Assembly (NCBI GenBank): GCA_036960305.1
Contig: JBALWA010000004.1
Span: 106,435 to 170,434 of the forward strand
Source: JBALVT01 sp036960305
GTDB taxonomy: Bacteria; Pseudomonadota; Gammaproteobacteria; Pseudomonadales; Halieaceae
Length of the DNA: 64,000 nucleotides
Direction: 5' to 3'
This document shows, piece by piece, positions 1 to 8,756 of the stretch. The first letter of the stretch is position 1; each line of letters opens with the position of its first letter. A program made the translations under genes and the position numbers. A model generated the notes under the pieces. That model was not told where the DNA came from, did no database searches, and saw nothing but the letters and a program-made list of their open reading frames with translations.

Positions 1-1130
1 CGGGATTGGGTGCCGGGTTTCTGCTTGAAGTCGGCGGGGATAGCGTCTCGCCAGAATGCCACGATGTTCGCGTTATCCGGATTGCCGTCGGAGATGACCA
101 CCAGCTTGTCCTCGTCATCGCCAAAACCCAGCAGGGCCGGTGTTGTGCCGGAGCCGTGGGAGGCGGCCCCCATCGCCAGTGCCTCGCCTTCGGGCATAAC
201 GTCATAGGGCGTACTCCAGGCGCCGTCTTCATCGGATTGTGACAGCTTGCTGCCGGTCCAGACCAGTTTGTGCATGTTGACCGATGTCACCACATAGATG
301 CCATTGCCTGCGTCCACAGTGATGGAGTTTTCAACGTGTTCACCGGGGAATAGCTTGTAATCCAGCACCTTGAGGTTGCGGTCCGTGAGGATCACTGCCC
401 CGGTTGCTGCGGCGACAATATGGCCATCGTAGGTCATGGTGATGCCGAGAATCCTGTCGATACCCTCGGCGGCCTCGGGTGGCAGCTGTGCCACGATATT
501 GGCGTATTTGACGGGCAGTAGTGGCTCATTCACCTTGTTGTCATCGAAAGATTTTACCAGGTGATGCTGGTCGTAGAAGGTGTAGTGATAGCCGTCACTG
601 TCGATGACCGCATAGGCCCCCGAGGGCATGGTGCGCATGTTGATATTGAGCTTGTAATACATTAACCAGGTATTAAACAGCAAACCCCAGTCCTTCTTGT
701 TGCGCCGCTTGTCATCGATATCGGCCATGACCGCGAGGATTTTTTCATCGTCGACTTCCTCGTGCACTTCTTCTCGCCCGGGGTAGGGGACGTTGGATAT
801 CAGCTCAAAATCTTCCCCGGTCGCGCGCACCTTTATCAGGCCCATGGGGTTGGAGGCAATCACCACAGTGTCATCGCCAATGTGCTTGTAAAGTGGGGCG
901 GAGCACCACACCAGGGGAACGGATTTCGCATCGTCCAGGGACAGTTTCTTGCCAATGCGCGGGCCGTCTACCGGGGTGACGTCAGTCTGGCCCGGGTTGT
1001 GGTGTGAGATGGCGTAGGCACTGTTCGCAACCCAGGGGTTGAGGGGAGGCGTCGCGGGTTTGTCGACCGCGGCGTGGGTGGTGGCGATGGCGCCCGTCAG
1101 TGCCAGCGATGCGAGAAGAATTCTGTGCAT
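1..1130 (-). CDS. Secreted beta-propeller-like protein, C-terminus outside the window
   Basis: Open frame from an ATG at 1130 (GGGAG ribosome-binding site about 7 bases upstream) that runs off the left edge without a stop, giving 376 visible codons. Residues 1-21 (MHRILLASLALTGAIATTHA and the next Ala) form a clear Sec signal peptide, so the protein should be periplasmic or secreted. The rest has alternating beta-strand character with blade-like segments such as GHIVAAATGAVILTDRNLKV and DKLVVISDGNPDNANIVAFW, suggesting a propeller fold. I do not recognise a specific family or catalytic motif. It is divergent from the LLM oxidoreductase gene at 1727, from which it is separated by a ~600-bp spacer with a CRP-like site. 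Function unknown. Confidence 0.8.
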   Translation of the reverse strand, partial: MHRILLASLALTGAIATTHAAVDKPATPPLNPWVANSAYAISHHNPGQTDVTPVDGPRIGKKLSLDDAKSVPLVWCSAPLYKHIGDDTVVIASNPMGLIKVRATGEDFELISNVPYPGREEVHEEVDDEKILAVMADIDDKRRNKKDWGLLFNTWLMYYKLNINMRTMPSGAYAVIDSDGYHYTFYDQHHLVKSFDDNKVNEPLLPVKYANIVAQLPPEAAEGIDRILGITMTYDGHIVAAATGAVILTDRNLKVLDYKLFPGEHVENSITVDAGNGIYVVTSVNMHKLVWTGSKLSQSDEDGAWSTPYDVMPEGEALAMGAASHGSGTTPALLGFGDDEDKLVVISDGNPDNANIVAFWRDAIPADFKQKPGTQS

Positions 1131-1726
1131 TGTGATGCTCCCGTGCTGGTGCTCAAAATAACCCGTAGGTGGAGTATACGAATAGAACATCCCCCTGCCT
1201 ATCTTTCAGTTTTTATCACAGCAATAACTGTCTCCAGTAACCGAGTGGCCTCGCCCTGGAGTTCGTGTGGATAATGTTGGCTGCTCGTCCACTTTTTTCC
1301 ATCCATCCCCCGTTTTTGTGATGTTCATCACATGTCAGCGGGTAATATTTGCGAAATCCGGTGATCATGTCTATATGAGGTACAGGAAGCGCATGGAATA
1401 AAAGGAATTGGGAAGATGATGCAGCACAGGACGAAGACTCTACCGGCTACAAACAATGATCTATCTGGACACAATAGGAGCGATATCGGTAAAAGCGATG
1501 TTACCCCGAAGTCCCTGAAAGGGGGCGAGCCAAGGGTAGTCCACATGGCGGGCTTAAACGACCCGATACGCAGCAGCGCAGAGCCGGGGAACACTGATAT
1601 GAATGACTGGGATTGGTAGCAGCCCGAGCTATTTTGACACTCTCGGTGTCCGCTGGGGTCAGCGGACCATCGTCCATTCGGTGGTAGAGTTGGTCGCATT
1701 ACTCGATACCGGACAAGAGGCGTTCA
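1131..1726. other. Long intergenic spacer between divergent genes
   Basis: About 600 bases between the divergent starts at 1130 and 1727. Open frames on both strands here have no plausible protein composition. Apart from the CRP-like palindrome at 1317-1332 and the ribosome-binding site AAGAGG just before 1727, I see no recognisable gene, RNA or repeat. Confidence 0.6.
1317..1332. promoter_or_regulatory. CRP/Vfr-like binding site
   Basis: TGTGA-TGTTCA-TCACA is an exact match to the TGTGA-N6-TCACA core recognised by the CRP/Vfr family. It lies 185 bases upstream of the secreted protein gene ending at 1130 and 394 bases upstream of the LLM gene at 1727. The match is seen directly; which gene it controls is inference. 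Confidence 0.5.
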
Positions 1727-2749
1727 ATGAAAGTCAGTGGTATGTTGGGAGCCGATCTGGAAATGGCTCCCCTGGCGATAGCCGCACTTGAGAACCAGGG
1801 CTACGACGAGGCCTTCAGCGCCGAGATTAACAACGAACCGTTCTTTCCCCTGATTCTGGGTGCAGAGCACAGCGAACGCATCAAGCTAACAACCTCCATC
1901 AGCGTCGCCTTTGCACGCAACCCCATGACCATGGCTAACCTCGCCTGGGACCTGAATCAATACGCGCGGGGGCGTTTCATCCTCGGCATTGGTTCTCAGA
2001 TTGAGCCCCATATCACCAAACGATTCAGTATGCCCTGGTCGCGGCCTGCGGCGCGAATGCGCGAGTTCATTATGGCCATGCGAGCAATCTGGGATTGCTG
2101 GGCGCAGGAGGGGCGAGACAGACTGGACTACCGGGGCGAGTTTTACCAGCACACTTTGATGACCCCGATGTTCGTGCCCGGCAAGCGGGAATTTGGCGCA
2201 CCCCCTGTCCGCCTTGCGGGGGTGGGTCCGAAAATGACGGAGGTGGCGGGTCAGGTGGCCGACGGCCTCATCGCACACGGCTTCAGTACGCCCGCCTATA
2301 TGCGCGAGGTAACCCTGCCTGCCGTTACCCGGGGACTTGAGCAATCCGGTAGGTCCCGGGATGGCTTTGATATCAGTTCACCGGTGATGGTGGTCTCCGG
2401 CGACAGTGAGGAGAGCTTTGAGCAGAATCGCCAGGCTGTCAGAACACAACTGGCCTTCTATGGCTCTACCCCCGCTTACCGACCGGTGCTGGACCTGCAT
2501 GGCTGGGGTGAGCTGCAGGGGCACTTGAATCGCCTTTCTAAGGAGGGCAAGTGGATCGAGATGGGTGAAATGATCGACGACGAAATGCTCAACACTTTTG
2601 CTGTTGTATGCGAAAACCCCCGCGATATTGCGCCGGAATTGAACAAACGCTACCGGGGTCTGGTCGATACCTGGCAGTGTACGTTTATGACATCAGACAC
2701 TAGCCTGCAACAGGACGTCGTGCGCGCTGTGCAAGGGCAGCAGGCCTAG
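1727..2749 (+). CDS. LLM-class oxidoreductase, TIGR03617-like (F420-dependent type)
   Basis: 340-residue luciferase-like monooxygenase-fold protein. The start is supported by AAGAGG 8 bases upstream. The N-terminus (MKVSGMLGADLEMAPLAIAA), the strand LTTSISVAFARNPMTMANLA around residues 55-74 and the ARGRFILGIGSQ segment are typical of the TIM-barrel subfamily annotated as F420-dependent TIGR03617. Members use reduced F420 or FMN; the sequence alone does not decide which. The substrate is unknown. It is a monocistronic rightward gene converging with the SDR gene, overlapping its 3' end by 4 bases. A second LLM gene lies at 13743-14732. Confidence 0.85.
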   Translation: MKVSGMLGADLEMAPLAIAALENQGYDEAFSAEINNEPFFPLILGAEHSERIKLTTSISVAFARNPMTMANLAWDLNQYARGRFILGIGSQIEPHITKRFSMPWSRPAARMREFIMAMRAIWDCWAQEGRDRLDYRGEFYQHTLMTPMFVPGKREFGAPPVRLAGVGPKMTEVAGQVADGLIAHGFSTPAYMREVTLPAVTRGLEQSGRSRDGFDISSPVMVVSGDSEESFEQNRQAVRTQLAFYGSTPAYRPVLDLHGWGELQGHLNRLSKEGKWIEMGEMIDDEMLNTFAVVCENPRDIAPELNKRYRGLVDTWQCTFMTSDTSLQQDVVRAVQGQQA

Positions 2750-3552
2750 CTGTCGGCCAATTGTTTGTCCAGGTATCGATGGAAGCGACGACTTAACCAT
2801 CGTGGCTGCAGTCTTCCCAGGGTGTTGAAAAAATGGTTCGCCACCCCTGGAACCGCGATGGCATCACCGGTCATGCATGCCTTGTAGCCCTGTTTGGCCA
2901 CCTCCCGGGAGCTCAGCATCAACATTGCGCTTACCGGATTGGATCGCAATTCTTCGCCATAGGACTCAGCCACCATCTCGGTATCGGTAGGGCCGGGGCA
3001 GAAGGCTGTGGCAAGCACTCCCGAGTCATGTAACTCCACGGACAGGGTCTCGGTGAGCGACAATATATACGCCTTACTGGCTGCGTACACCGCCATTGAG
3101 GGCGAAGCGTGAAATCCGACCGTTGAGGTAACATTGAGAATTCTGCCACGCCGGCGCTTTAGCATCGGGGGCAGGAAAAGCCGGGTGAGCGATGACAGGG
3201 TGACGACGTTCAGTTGCAGCAGAGCGCTGATATCATCTGGCTCATGCTGACTGAAGGGACCGCGGTACATAAGTCCGGCATTGTTTATCAGTACATCCAC
3301 TTCAATGTCACTACAGGCGGCGTACAAATCCTCTGCGCTGGATGGCGCCAGCAAATCGCAGGGCCGCAAGTGCACATCAACACCGTACTTTTCGGTGCAT
3401 TCCGCGCCCAGCTGTTCCAGTTTGTCGGCGCGCCGGGCAACCAGGATGAGGTTAAAGCCCTTGCTTGCAAACTCCCGGGCAAAGGCCTCACCTATACCGG
3501 CAGAAGCCCCTGTAATGAGGGCGCAGCCACCCTTAAGCGGTTTGTTGAGCAT
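2746..3552 (-). CDS. Short-chain dehydrogenase/reductase
   Basis: Classical SDR of about 268 residues with the NAD(P) motif TGASAGIG near the N-terminus, NNAG in the middle and the catalytic YAASK. Two in-frame ATGs are close together (3561 and 3552). I prefer 3552 because GAGG lies 4 bases before it. The gene overlaps the 3' end of the upstream WS/DGAT gene by 20 bases, so it is translationally coupled as the last gene of a four-gene lipid operon. It probably oxidises or reduces an alcohol/ketone on a lipid or steroid-like substrate, but the substrate cannot be read from the sequence. Confidence 0.85.
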   Translation of the reverse strand: MLNKPLKGGCALITGASAGIGEAFAREFASKGFNLILVARRADKLEQLGAECTEKYGVDVHLRPCDLLAPSSAEDLYAACSDIEVDVLINNAGLMYRGPFSQHEPDDISALLQLNVVTLSSLTRLFLPPMLKRRRGRILNVTSTVGFHASPSMAVYAASKAYILSLTETLSVELHDSGVLATAFCPGPTDTEMVAESYGEELRSNPVSAMLMLSSREVAKQGYKACMTGDAIAVPGVANHFFNTLGRLQPRWLSRRFHRYLDKQLADS

Positions 3553-4942
3553 TGGCCTCATCCACGGCTATCTTCATTTGATCGAGTGCCGACAGCAAGC
3601 TCTTCTTTATCTCGTCGGGCTCGGGTACAGCCCGGTGGCAGGACAGAATAGAGAAGCTGAGATTGTCGCGAAAGCTCCAGGCGGTAATATTCAGGCCTAT
3701 GCCCTCCAGTACGGGGCCGATGGAGTAGAACTGCCGCATGGGCATATAATCGTCAAACATTGCGCTGCGGGGTCCGGGCACATTGGAGACAATGACGCTG
3801 TAAGATGGCGACTTGCCCTGCTCTGACAGCTTGCGGGAGTAACGTCCAATAGCCCTCACGGCGACAGGCGGCAACAAGCCGATAAAATCGGCGATCCGGC
3901 CGCCCTTGGTATCTTCGAAATCCAGTTTGGCAGATTCCATTGACTGATGGATGGCTGTCAGTCGCGCAAGTGGCTCTTCGATGTGCGTGCCCAGCGATAC
4001 GCACAGCGAGCCCACTTTGTTGCCATAGGTATGCACCACTTCATGTTCCCGTGTGGAAACGGGTACCGAGGCTGTGAGAGATTCTGGCGGCAGTTCATCG
4101 CGCTTGACTAAAAAGTCTCGAACCGCCTGGGCTGACATATTGAGCACCACATCGTTGAGGGTGACGCCCAGTGACTTACTCAGCTGTTTCACATCGGCCA
4201 GCGGTACAGTGAAGAATGAGAATTGACGGTGGGAGCTGATCGGCTGGTTGAGCGAAGTGTAAGGCGCGGTATAGGGCTCTGGTGGACGTAATTCCGGCGC
4301 GAGATTACGTGCCTCCTGGCGTTTTTTTGCGGCTCTGATCTCGATAATCTGCCCGGGTATTTTTGCCAAATCAAGCACCAGGTCCTTTACCGCTGACCAG
4401 AACAATGACCAGGGCGAGGGAAGTGATTCTCCGAGCCAAGGCTGGGGCGAAGCCTCGTTCTCACCGGGCTCGGGCGTCATGAAATCCTCAAGCAACTCTG
4501 CGGTGGCCATACCATCGGCCAAGGCGTGATGTACCTTGGATACCGCGGCAATTTTGTCTCCCAGGTAGTTTTCAACCATCCACAATTCCCACAGAGGGCG
4601 ATCACGGTTGAGGGGGGCACTGGCGATATTGCCGATGAATTCAGCTAGCTCGTCATCCCCCGCAGGGGCTGGCAGCGCAGCGCGATGCACATGCAAACCC
4701 AAGTCGAATTGGCTGTCATTTATCCACACCGGATTGTGAACATTAAACGGGACCTTTACCGCCTTCCAGCGAAAGGGAGGTACGCGATGAATGGTCGATG
4801 CAATGTGTTCAAACTGACTCTGAAAGGAATAGGGCTCGCCATTCTCAGGCGGGTCATAAATCGCCACCTTCAGGGTATGCATGTACTGGGTTGCGGTTTC
4901 GGTATGGAGGAACATCGCGTCCATACCCGCCAGTCGTTTCAT
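3533..4942 (-). CDS. Wax ester synthase/diacylglycerol acyltransferase (WS/DGAT)
   Basis: 469 residues, the usual length of bacterial bifunctional WS/DGAT enzymes, which esterify fatty alcohols or diacylglycerol with acyl-CoA to make storage lipid. The N-terminus MKRLAGMDAMFL matches the family start. The active-site HHxxxDG motif is HHALADG at residues 138-144, PLWE is at 116-119, and an NVPGP motif lies in the C-terminal half. The start has AAGGTGAG upstream. It is the third gene of the hemerythrin-esterase-WS/DGAT-SDR operon, 18 bases after the esterase stop. Confident family call; acceptor alcohol specificity unknown. Confidence 0.93.
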   Translation of the reverse strand: MKRLAGMDAMFLHTETATQYMHTLKVAIYDPPENGEPYSFQSQFEHIASTIHRVPPFRWKAVKVPFNVHNPVWINDSQFDLGLHVHRAALPAPAGDDELAEFIGNIASAPLNRDRPLWELWMVENYLGDKIAAVSKVHHALADGMATAELLEDFMTPEPGENEASPQPWLGESLPSPWSLFWSAVKDLVLDLAKIPGQIIEIRAAKKRQEARNLAPELRPPEPYTAPYTSLNQPISSHRQFSFFTVPLADVKQLSKSLGVTLNDVVLNMSAQAVRDFLVKRDELPPESLTASVPVSTREHEVVHTYGNKVGSLCVSLGTHIEEPLARLTAIHQSMESAKLDFEDTKGGRIADFIGLLPPVAVRAIGRYSRKLSEQGKSPSYSVIVSNVPGPRSAMFDDYMPMRQFYSIGPVLEGIGLNITAWSFRDNLSFSILSCHRAVPEPDEIKKSLLSALDQMKIAVDEANAQQTA

Positions 4943-4960
4943 TCGTTTCTCACCTTGTCA

Positions 4961-5956
4961 TTAATGGGCCGTGGCCGCCCTGGCGCGAGGGGCTCTGCGC
5001 CGTCGCGCCTTTTTTCTTTTTTTACTTTCACTGTTGCCATATTGTTCCGGTAGCGGGTCCAGCTGTCCGCTATTAATAAATTCTGCAATGCGCTCAATCG
5101 CAATCTGGCTTTCAGGCAGCACCGAAAATATTTGGAATACATGGGGCATTTCGTCCCATATTTCCAGATAAAACGGCACCCCGGCCTGTTCGGCTTTGGC
5201 GGCCGCGCGCACCGTATCATCCAGCAGGATTTCGGTGCTGCCGACCTGCCCCAGCAGGGGCGGGAAACCATCGAAATCGGCAAATATGGGTGAAACAAAA
5301 CGGTCCTCAGGCAGGGCATTTCCGACATAAACCTCGTGCATTGCCGACGCTCTGTGCGTCGGCAGCATGGGGTCTATGCGCGCATTGTATTTGCGGGATT
5401 CTCCGCTATGCGTCATGTCGGCGAGAGGCGACAGTACCGCCGCATTCGCCGGCAGTGCAGTGCCCTCATCTCGCAGCGCCAGCAAAGTACTCAGCACCAG
5501 ACCGCCGCCGGCGGAATCGCCTGCCAGGGTGATCTCTGCCGGATCAATGCCCTGTTTGAGCAAATCGTGGTAGGCCGCCAGGCAGTCTTCCAGGCCGCCC
5601 GGGAAGGGTACTTCCGGTGCCAGGCGATAGTGAACAACCAGTGCTTTGCTGTTGGCTGCCCGGCAAATCCTGGCGACAAATGCCTTGTGCTGCGTGCGGG
5701 TTCGCATCACGAATCCACCCCCTGGAAAGTACAGCAGGGTTTTGCGCGCACGCTTGCCTTTAATACGCACCCATTCTCCTTCATAGTCCGCTTTGCTGAC
5801 CAAGCGGGCGTTGATATCCTCGGGCAGGTTTTTCTCCCCCTGCTCATCAAATGTCGCGGTCATCGATCTCATGGAGTCGACGCTGCCAAATCGCATAAGA
5901 GGTTTCATCAGCGTTCTGGTACAGGTATTCAATACCCGCGCTTGCCAACTAGGCAT
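4961..5956 (-). CDS. Alpha/beta hydrolase, hormone-sensitive-lipase type
   Basis: 331 residues from the ATG at 5956 (MPSWQARVLN). A longer in-frame start exists at 6025, but it lies deep inside the upstream gene and its N-terminus is not family-like. An oxyanion motif FPGGGF is at residues 77-82 and the nucleophile elbow GDSAG at 146-150 (Ser148). An acid in STEILLDD and a His in DEMPHVF complete the expected triad. The C-terminus is a strongly basic tail (KKRKKARRRRAPRARA), unusual for the family and perhaps a nucleic-acid or membrane-surface contact. It overlaps the hemerythrin gene by 8 bases. Likely an esterase acting on acyl esters, fitting the lipid operon. Confidence 0.88.
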   Translation of the reverse strand: MPSWQARVLNTCTRTLMKPLMRFGSVDSMRSMTATFDEQGEKNLPEDINARLVSKADYEGEWVRIKGKRARKTLLYFPGGGFVMRTRTQHKAFVARICRAANSKALVVHYRLAPEVPFPGGLEDCLAAYHDLLKQGIDPAEITLAGDSAGGGLVLSTLLALRDEGTALPANAAVLSPLADMTHSGESRKYNARIDPMLPTHRASAMHEVYVGNALPEDRFVSPIFADFDGFPPLLGQVGSTEILLDDTVRAAAKAEQAGVPFYLEIWDEMPHVFQIFSVLPESQIAIERIAEFINSGQLDPLPEQYGNSESKKRKKARRRRAPRARAATAH

Positions 5957-6905
5957 CGTTAGGTCTCCTGTCTGAGTCGAGTATTTCACGAATCTGCGTG
6001 ATGCTCTGCTGCAGGTGACGACCATGGTTTCTTAATAAGGCCATCGGTAGGAGAGCCAGTCCCGGCTCCCCTGTAAAACTAGCGTGCGCTTTCACCGTCT
6101 CCCGCTGTTCCTGCCAGGAATCCCTGCCCAGAGTACCTACTGCTTCGCGCAGCTGTTCCAGGGTATCGATCAGCCCCGACAATTTCCCGATCGCTGATTC
6201 GATTGCCGAAAATTCTTTCACTATTAACTGCTCACTGGCCGCCCCTACCCGGGACTGCACACTGCGGCCCAGTCGCCGATACTGATACTGAAGCTCGGTA
6301 CCAAATAGCGGGTCATCCAGATAGCGGGTTTTCTTGCTGAGCCTTGCCAGGTCTCTCGCGCTTAGCTTGCCCTTCGCCAGCGGAAATATCTTCGTCGATT
6401 CATATTCGATATGGTGTTTGTAGCCGGTGATGTACTTGCCTATCGCCCCGAGCAATTCAGGTCGGTCCACTGCAGCTCCGCCGGCGATGACTGTCAGTTC
6501 ATTGAATAGCTTGTTGTTGTAGTGATGCAGGGTTTCGTGTTCGCGCAGCAATCGATCCAGTTTGCTCTGGAACTTTTTGTCCTTTTCCAGCAACTCGGCA
6601 AAGAGCAGATCTTCCCTTGGGTGATGGTACTTGTCGGGGTAATTGGTGAGATAGTCGATAATGTCCAGCAGCAGATGATAATCGGGTATTTTTCCCGGCT
6701 TGAGCTTTTCTGCTTCGAGTTCAAGGGTTTCCAGCAAGGAGAGGATATAGCGGTGCTCACTGTAGAGGGTATCGATAATTCCGACCAGTGCATCGCCTTT
6801 TTCAGGCGCCTTTTTACTGGGCCCCTTGCGAGTATAGGAATAGGCTTCATCCTCAAAAACGGCGGCTTCTTCCACCGACCTCGCTGCACGCTTGTGGTCT
6901 AACAT
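5949..6905 (-). CDS. Hemerythrin HHE domain protein
   Basis: 318 residues. A four-helix hemerythrin-like domain spans roughly residues 40-190. Candidate di-iron ligands are His51, His94/95 in YHHPRED with Glu98, His123 and His127/128 in HETLHH, and a later HHIEYE. Hemerythrin domains bind a di-iron centre and sense or carry O2, NO or iron. The remaining ~130 residues are helical with no recognised domain. It is the first gene of the leftward operon with esterase, WS/DGAT and SDR, and is divergent from the acyl-CoA synthetase at 7120. Its link to storage lipid metabolism is contextual only. Confidence 0.85.
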   Translation of the reverse strand: MLDHKRAARSVEEAAVFEDEAYSYTRKGPSKKAPEKGDALVGIIDTLYSEHRYILSLLETLELEAEKLKPGKIPDYHLLLDIIDYLTNYPDKYHHPREDLLFAELLEKDKKFQSKLDRLLREHETLHHYNNKLFNELTVIAGGAAVDRPELLGAIGKYITGYKHHIEYESTKIFPLAKGKLSARDLARLSKKTRYLDDPLFGTELQYQYRRLGRSVQSRVGAASEQLIVKEFSAIESAIGKLSGLIDTLEQLREAVGTLGRDSWQEQRETVKAHASFTGEPGLALLPMALLRNHGRHLQQSITQIREILDSDRRPNDA

Positions 6906-7119
6906 GATCCCACCCTGGGTAGCTGGTTTATATAATCAGTGTGAATCAAAGCTTACTCTTCGGGTGATGACATAAATCAAGTGAATGTGTCTCTGCAGTT
7001 GCATTTCTATACCATCGAACGCAGATTAAACCGGTGGTAAACTCGTGCGTAAAAAGCCCGCCTCCAGATGAGCGAAACCCGCCATTGCCCGGACGCGGCG
7101 ACACAGAAGGTGCTTGATC

Positions 7120-8754
7120 ATGGTGAGTGAAACAACATTTAACCTCGCTGATATGTTTGAGTCAGTGGCCGATGTGGTCGGTGAACGGACCGCGATAGTC
7201 AGTTCCCGCCGTCGCCTGAGTTTTGGCGAACTGGATGATCGCGCCACCCGGCTCGCTAACTGCTGGGCCAGTCATGGCATCGGTAGAGGTGATCATATTG
7301 GCCTGCAGTTATATAACGGCAGCGAATACCTTGAAGGCATGCTGGCGGCTTATAAACTGCGGGCCGTACCCATCAACGTAAACTACCACTACGTTGATGG
7401 TGAACTCGACTATTTGTATCGGGATGCAGACCTGGTGGCCCTGGTTATCCATCAGGCCTTTGCTTCGGCGGTGGCGAAGGTTGTGCCGGCGATAGACAAG
7501 CTCACCCAGGTTTTTGTGGTCGCTGATGAATCAGGGGTGGGAGTACCCGAGTCGTTTCTGGATTATGAGACCGCCCTCGCCGAAAGCTCTCCCCGCCGCA
7601 ATTTTCCTTCGCGGGATTCCGATGACCTCTACATTGTCTACACAGGCGGTACTACCGGCATGCCAAAAGGGGTGATGTGGCACCACCGGGATATCTTTTT
7701 CGCCGCCCTGGGCGGTGGTGATATGAGTCAAACCCAAGGCCCTATCACGCAACCGGAACAGCTTCTTGAGCGCATAAGTGAGGTACCGATGGTCGCCTTG
7801 CCGGCGCCGCCCTTTATGCACGCTGCCGCCCAGTGGACCGCATTGACCCTCTTTCTTGCCGGCGGAAAATTGGTGCTCCCTGCCGATGGCCTGTTTGATC
7901 CCGAGGCGATCTGGCAAAGTGTTCATGACGAGCAGGTGAATATGCTGGTGGTGGTAGGCGATGCAATGGCAACCCCGCTGTCGGATGCGCTGGAAGCCAA
8001 TCCGGGGCGGTGGAACACATCCACTTTGGTGGTAATCGCCTCGGGAGGTGCGCTGTTTTCTCCAGTGACCAAGGCTCGTTTACTGTCGTTGTTACCCGGC
8101 TGCATTATTCTGGATGGCCTTGGGTCCTCCGAAACCGGTGTGATGGGAAACAAGATGAGTGCGCCGGGTGCCTCTGAGGACCGTGAAGCGCGCTTCATGG
8201 TCAACGAGCACATGATTGTATTGGACGAAGAGAATAGGCCAGTGGCGCCCGGTTCACCGGTGATGGGACGACTTGCCCGCAGAGGCCACGTGCCCATCGG
8301 TTACTACAACGCCCCGGAAAAATCGGCCAGCACTTTTGTAGAAATCGACGGAGACCGCTGGGCTATACCCGGCGACTTCGCTACGGTAGAAGCCGATGGC
8401 CGCATTTTGCTGCACGGCCGGGGTTCCGTCAGTATTAACACGGGAGGAGAGAAGGTTTTCCCGGAGGAGGTAGAGGCCGTCATCAAAGAATATGACGATA
8501 TTCGGGATGTGGTGGTCGTGGGGGTGGACAATGCACGCTTTGGTGAGCAGGTAGTAGCCGTGTGCCAGACCCGCAGCGGCGAGGAACTGGACCTGGATTC
8601 CCTGCGCGCCTTTTGCCGAGGGAAATTGGCAAACTACAAAATACCCCGTGCCCTGATCTGCTTGCAAAAAATTAAACGCAGCCCAGCTGGCAAGGCAGAT
8701 TATCCCTGGGCAAAACAGGCTGCCCTCGGAGTGCTAGACTCGGGCAGCCCCTGA
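7120..8754 (+). CDS. Acyl-CoA synthetase (AMP-forming), FadD19/FadD3-like group
   Basis: 544 residues from the ATG at 7120, preceded by AGAAGG at good spacing; a TTG two codons earlier is less likely. The adenylation P-loop YTGGTTGMPKG is at residues 174-184, the hinge/core motifs GRGSVSINTGGEKVFPEEVE follow, and the C-terminal catalytic lysine is in SPAGKADYPWAK. The N-terminus (FNLADMFESVADVVGERTAI) and the MWHHRDIFFAALGGGD segment resemble ligases that activate sterol side-chain or ring-derived acids in actinobacteria and proteobacteria. That substrate is an inference from overall resemblance. It converges with the SDR gene at 8757. Confidence 0.9.
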   Translation: MVSETTFNLADMFESVADVVGERTAIVSSRRRLSFGELDDRATRLANCWASHGIGRGDHIGLQLYNGSEYLEGMLAAYKLRAVPINVNYHYVDGELDYLYRDADLVALVIHQAFASAVAKVVPAIDKLTQVFVVADESGVGVPESFLDYETALAESSPRRNFPSRDSDDLYIVYTGGTTGMPKGVMWHHRDIFFAALGGGDMSQTQGPITQPEQLLERISEVPMVALPAPPFMHAAAQWTALTLFLAGGKLVLPADGLFDPEAIWQSVHDEQVNMLVVVGDAMATPLSDALEANPGRWNTSTLVVIASGGALFSPVTKARLLSLLPGCIILDGLGSSETGVMGNKMSAPGASEDREARFMVNEHMIVLDEENRPVAPGSPVMGRLARRGHVPIGYYNAPEKSASTFVEIDGDRWAIPGDFATVEADGRILLHGRGSVSINTGGEKVFPEEVEAVIKEYDDIRDVVVVGVDNARFGEQVVAVCQTRSGEELDLDSLRAFCRGKLANYKIPRALICLQKIKRSPAGKADYPWAKQAALGVLDSGSP

Positions 8755-8756
8755 GC

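Noticed and set aside
1328..1699. A 123-codon minus-strand open frame in the long spacer
   Set aside because: No ribosome-binding site, no family pattern and Ser/Pro/Cys-rich random-looking composition.
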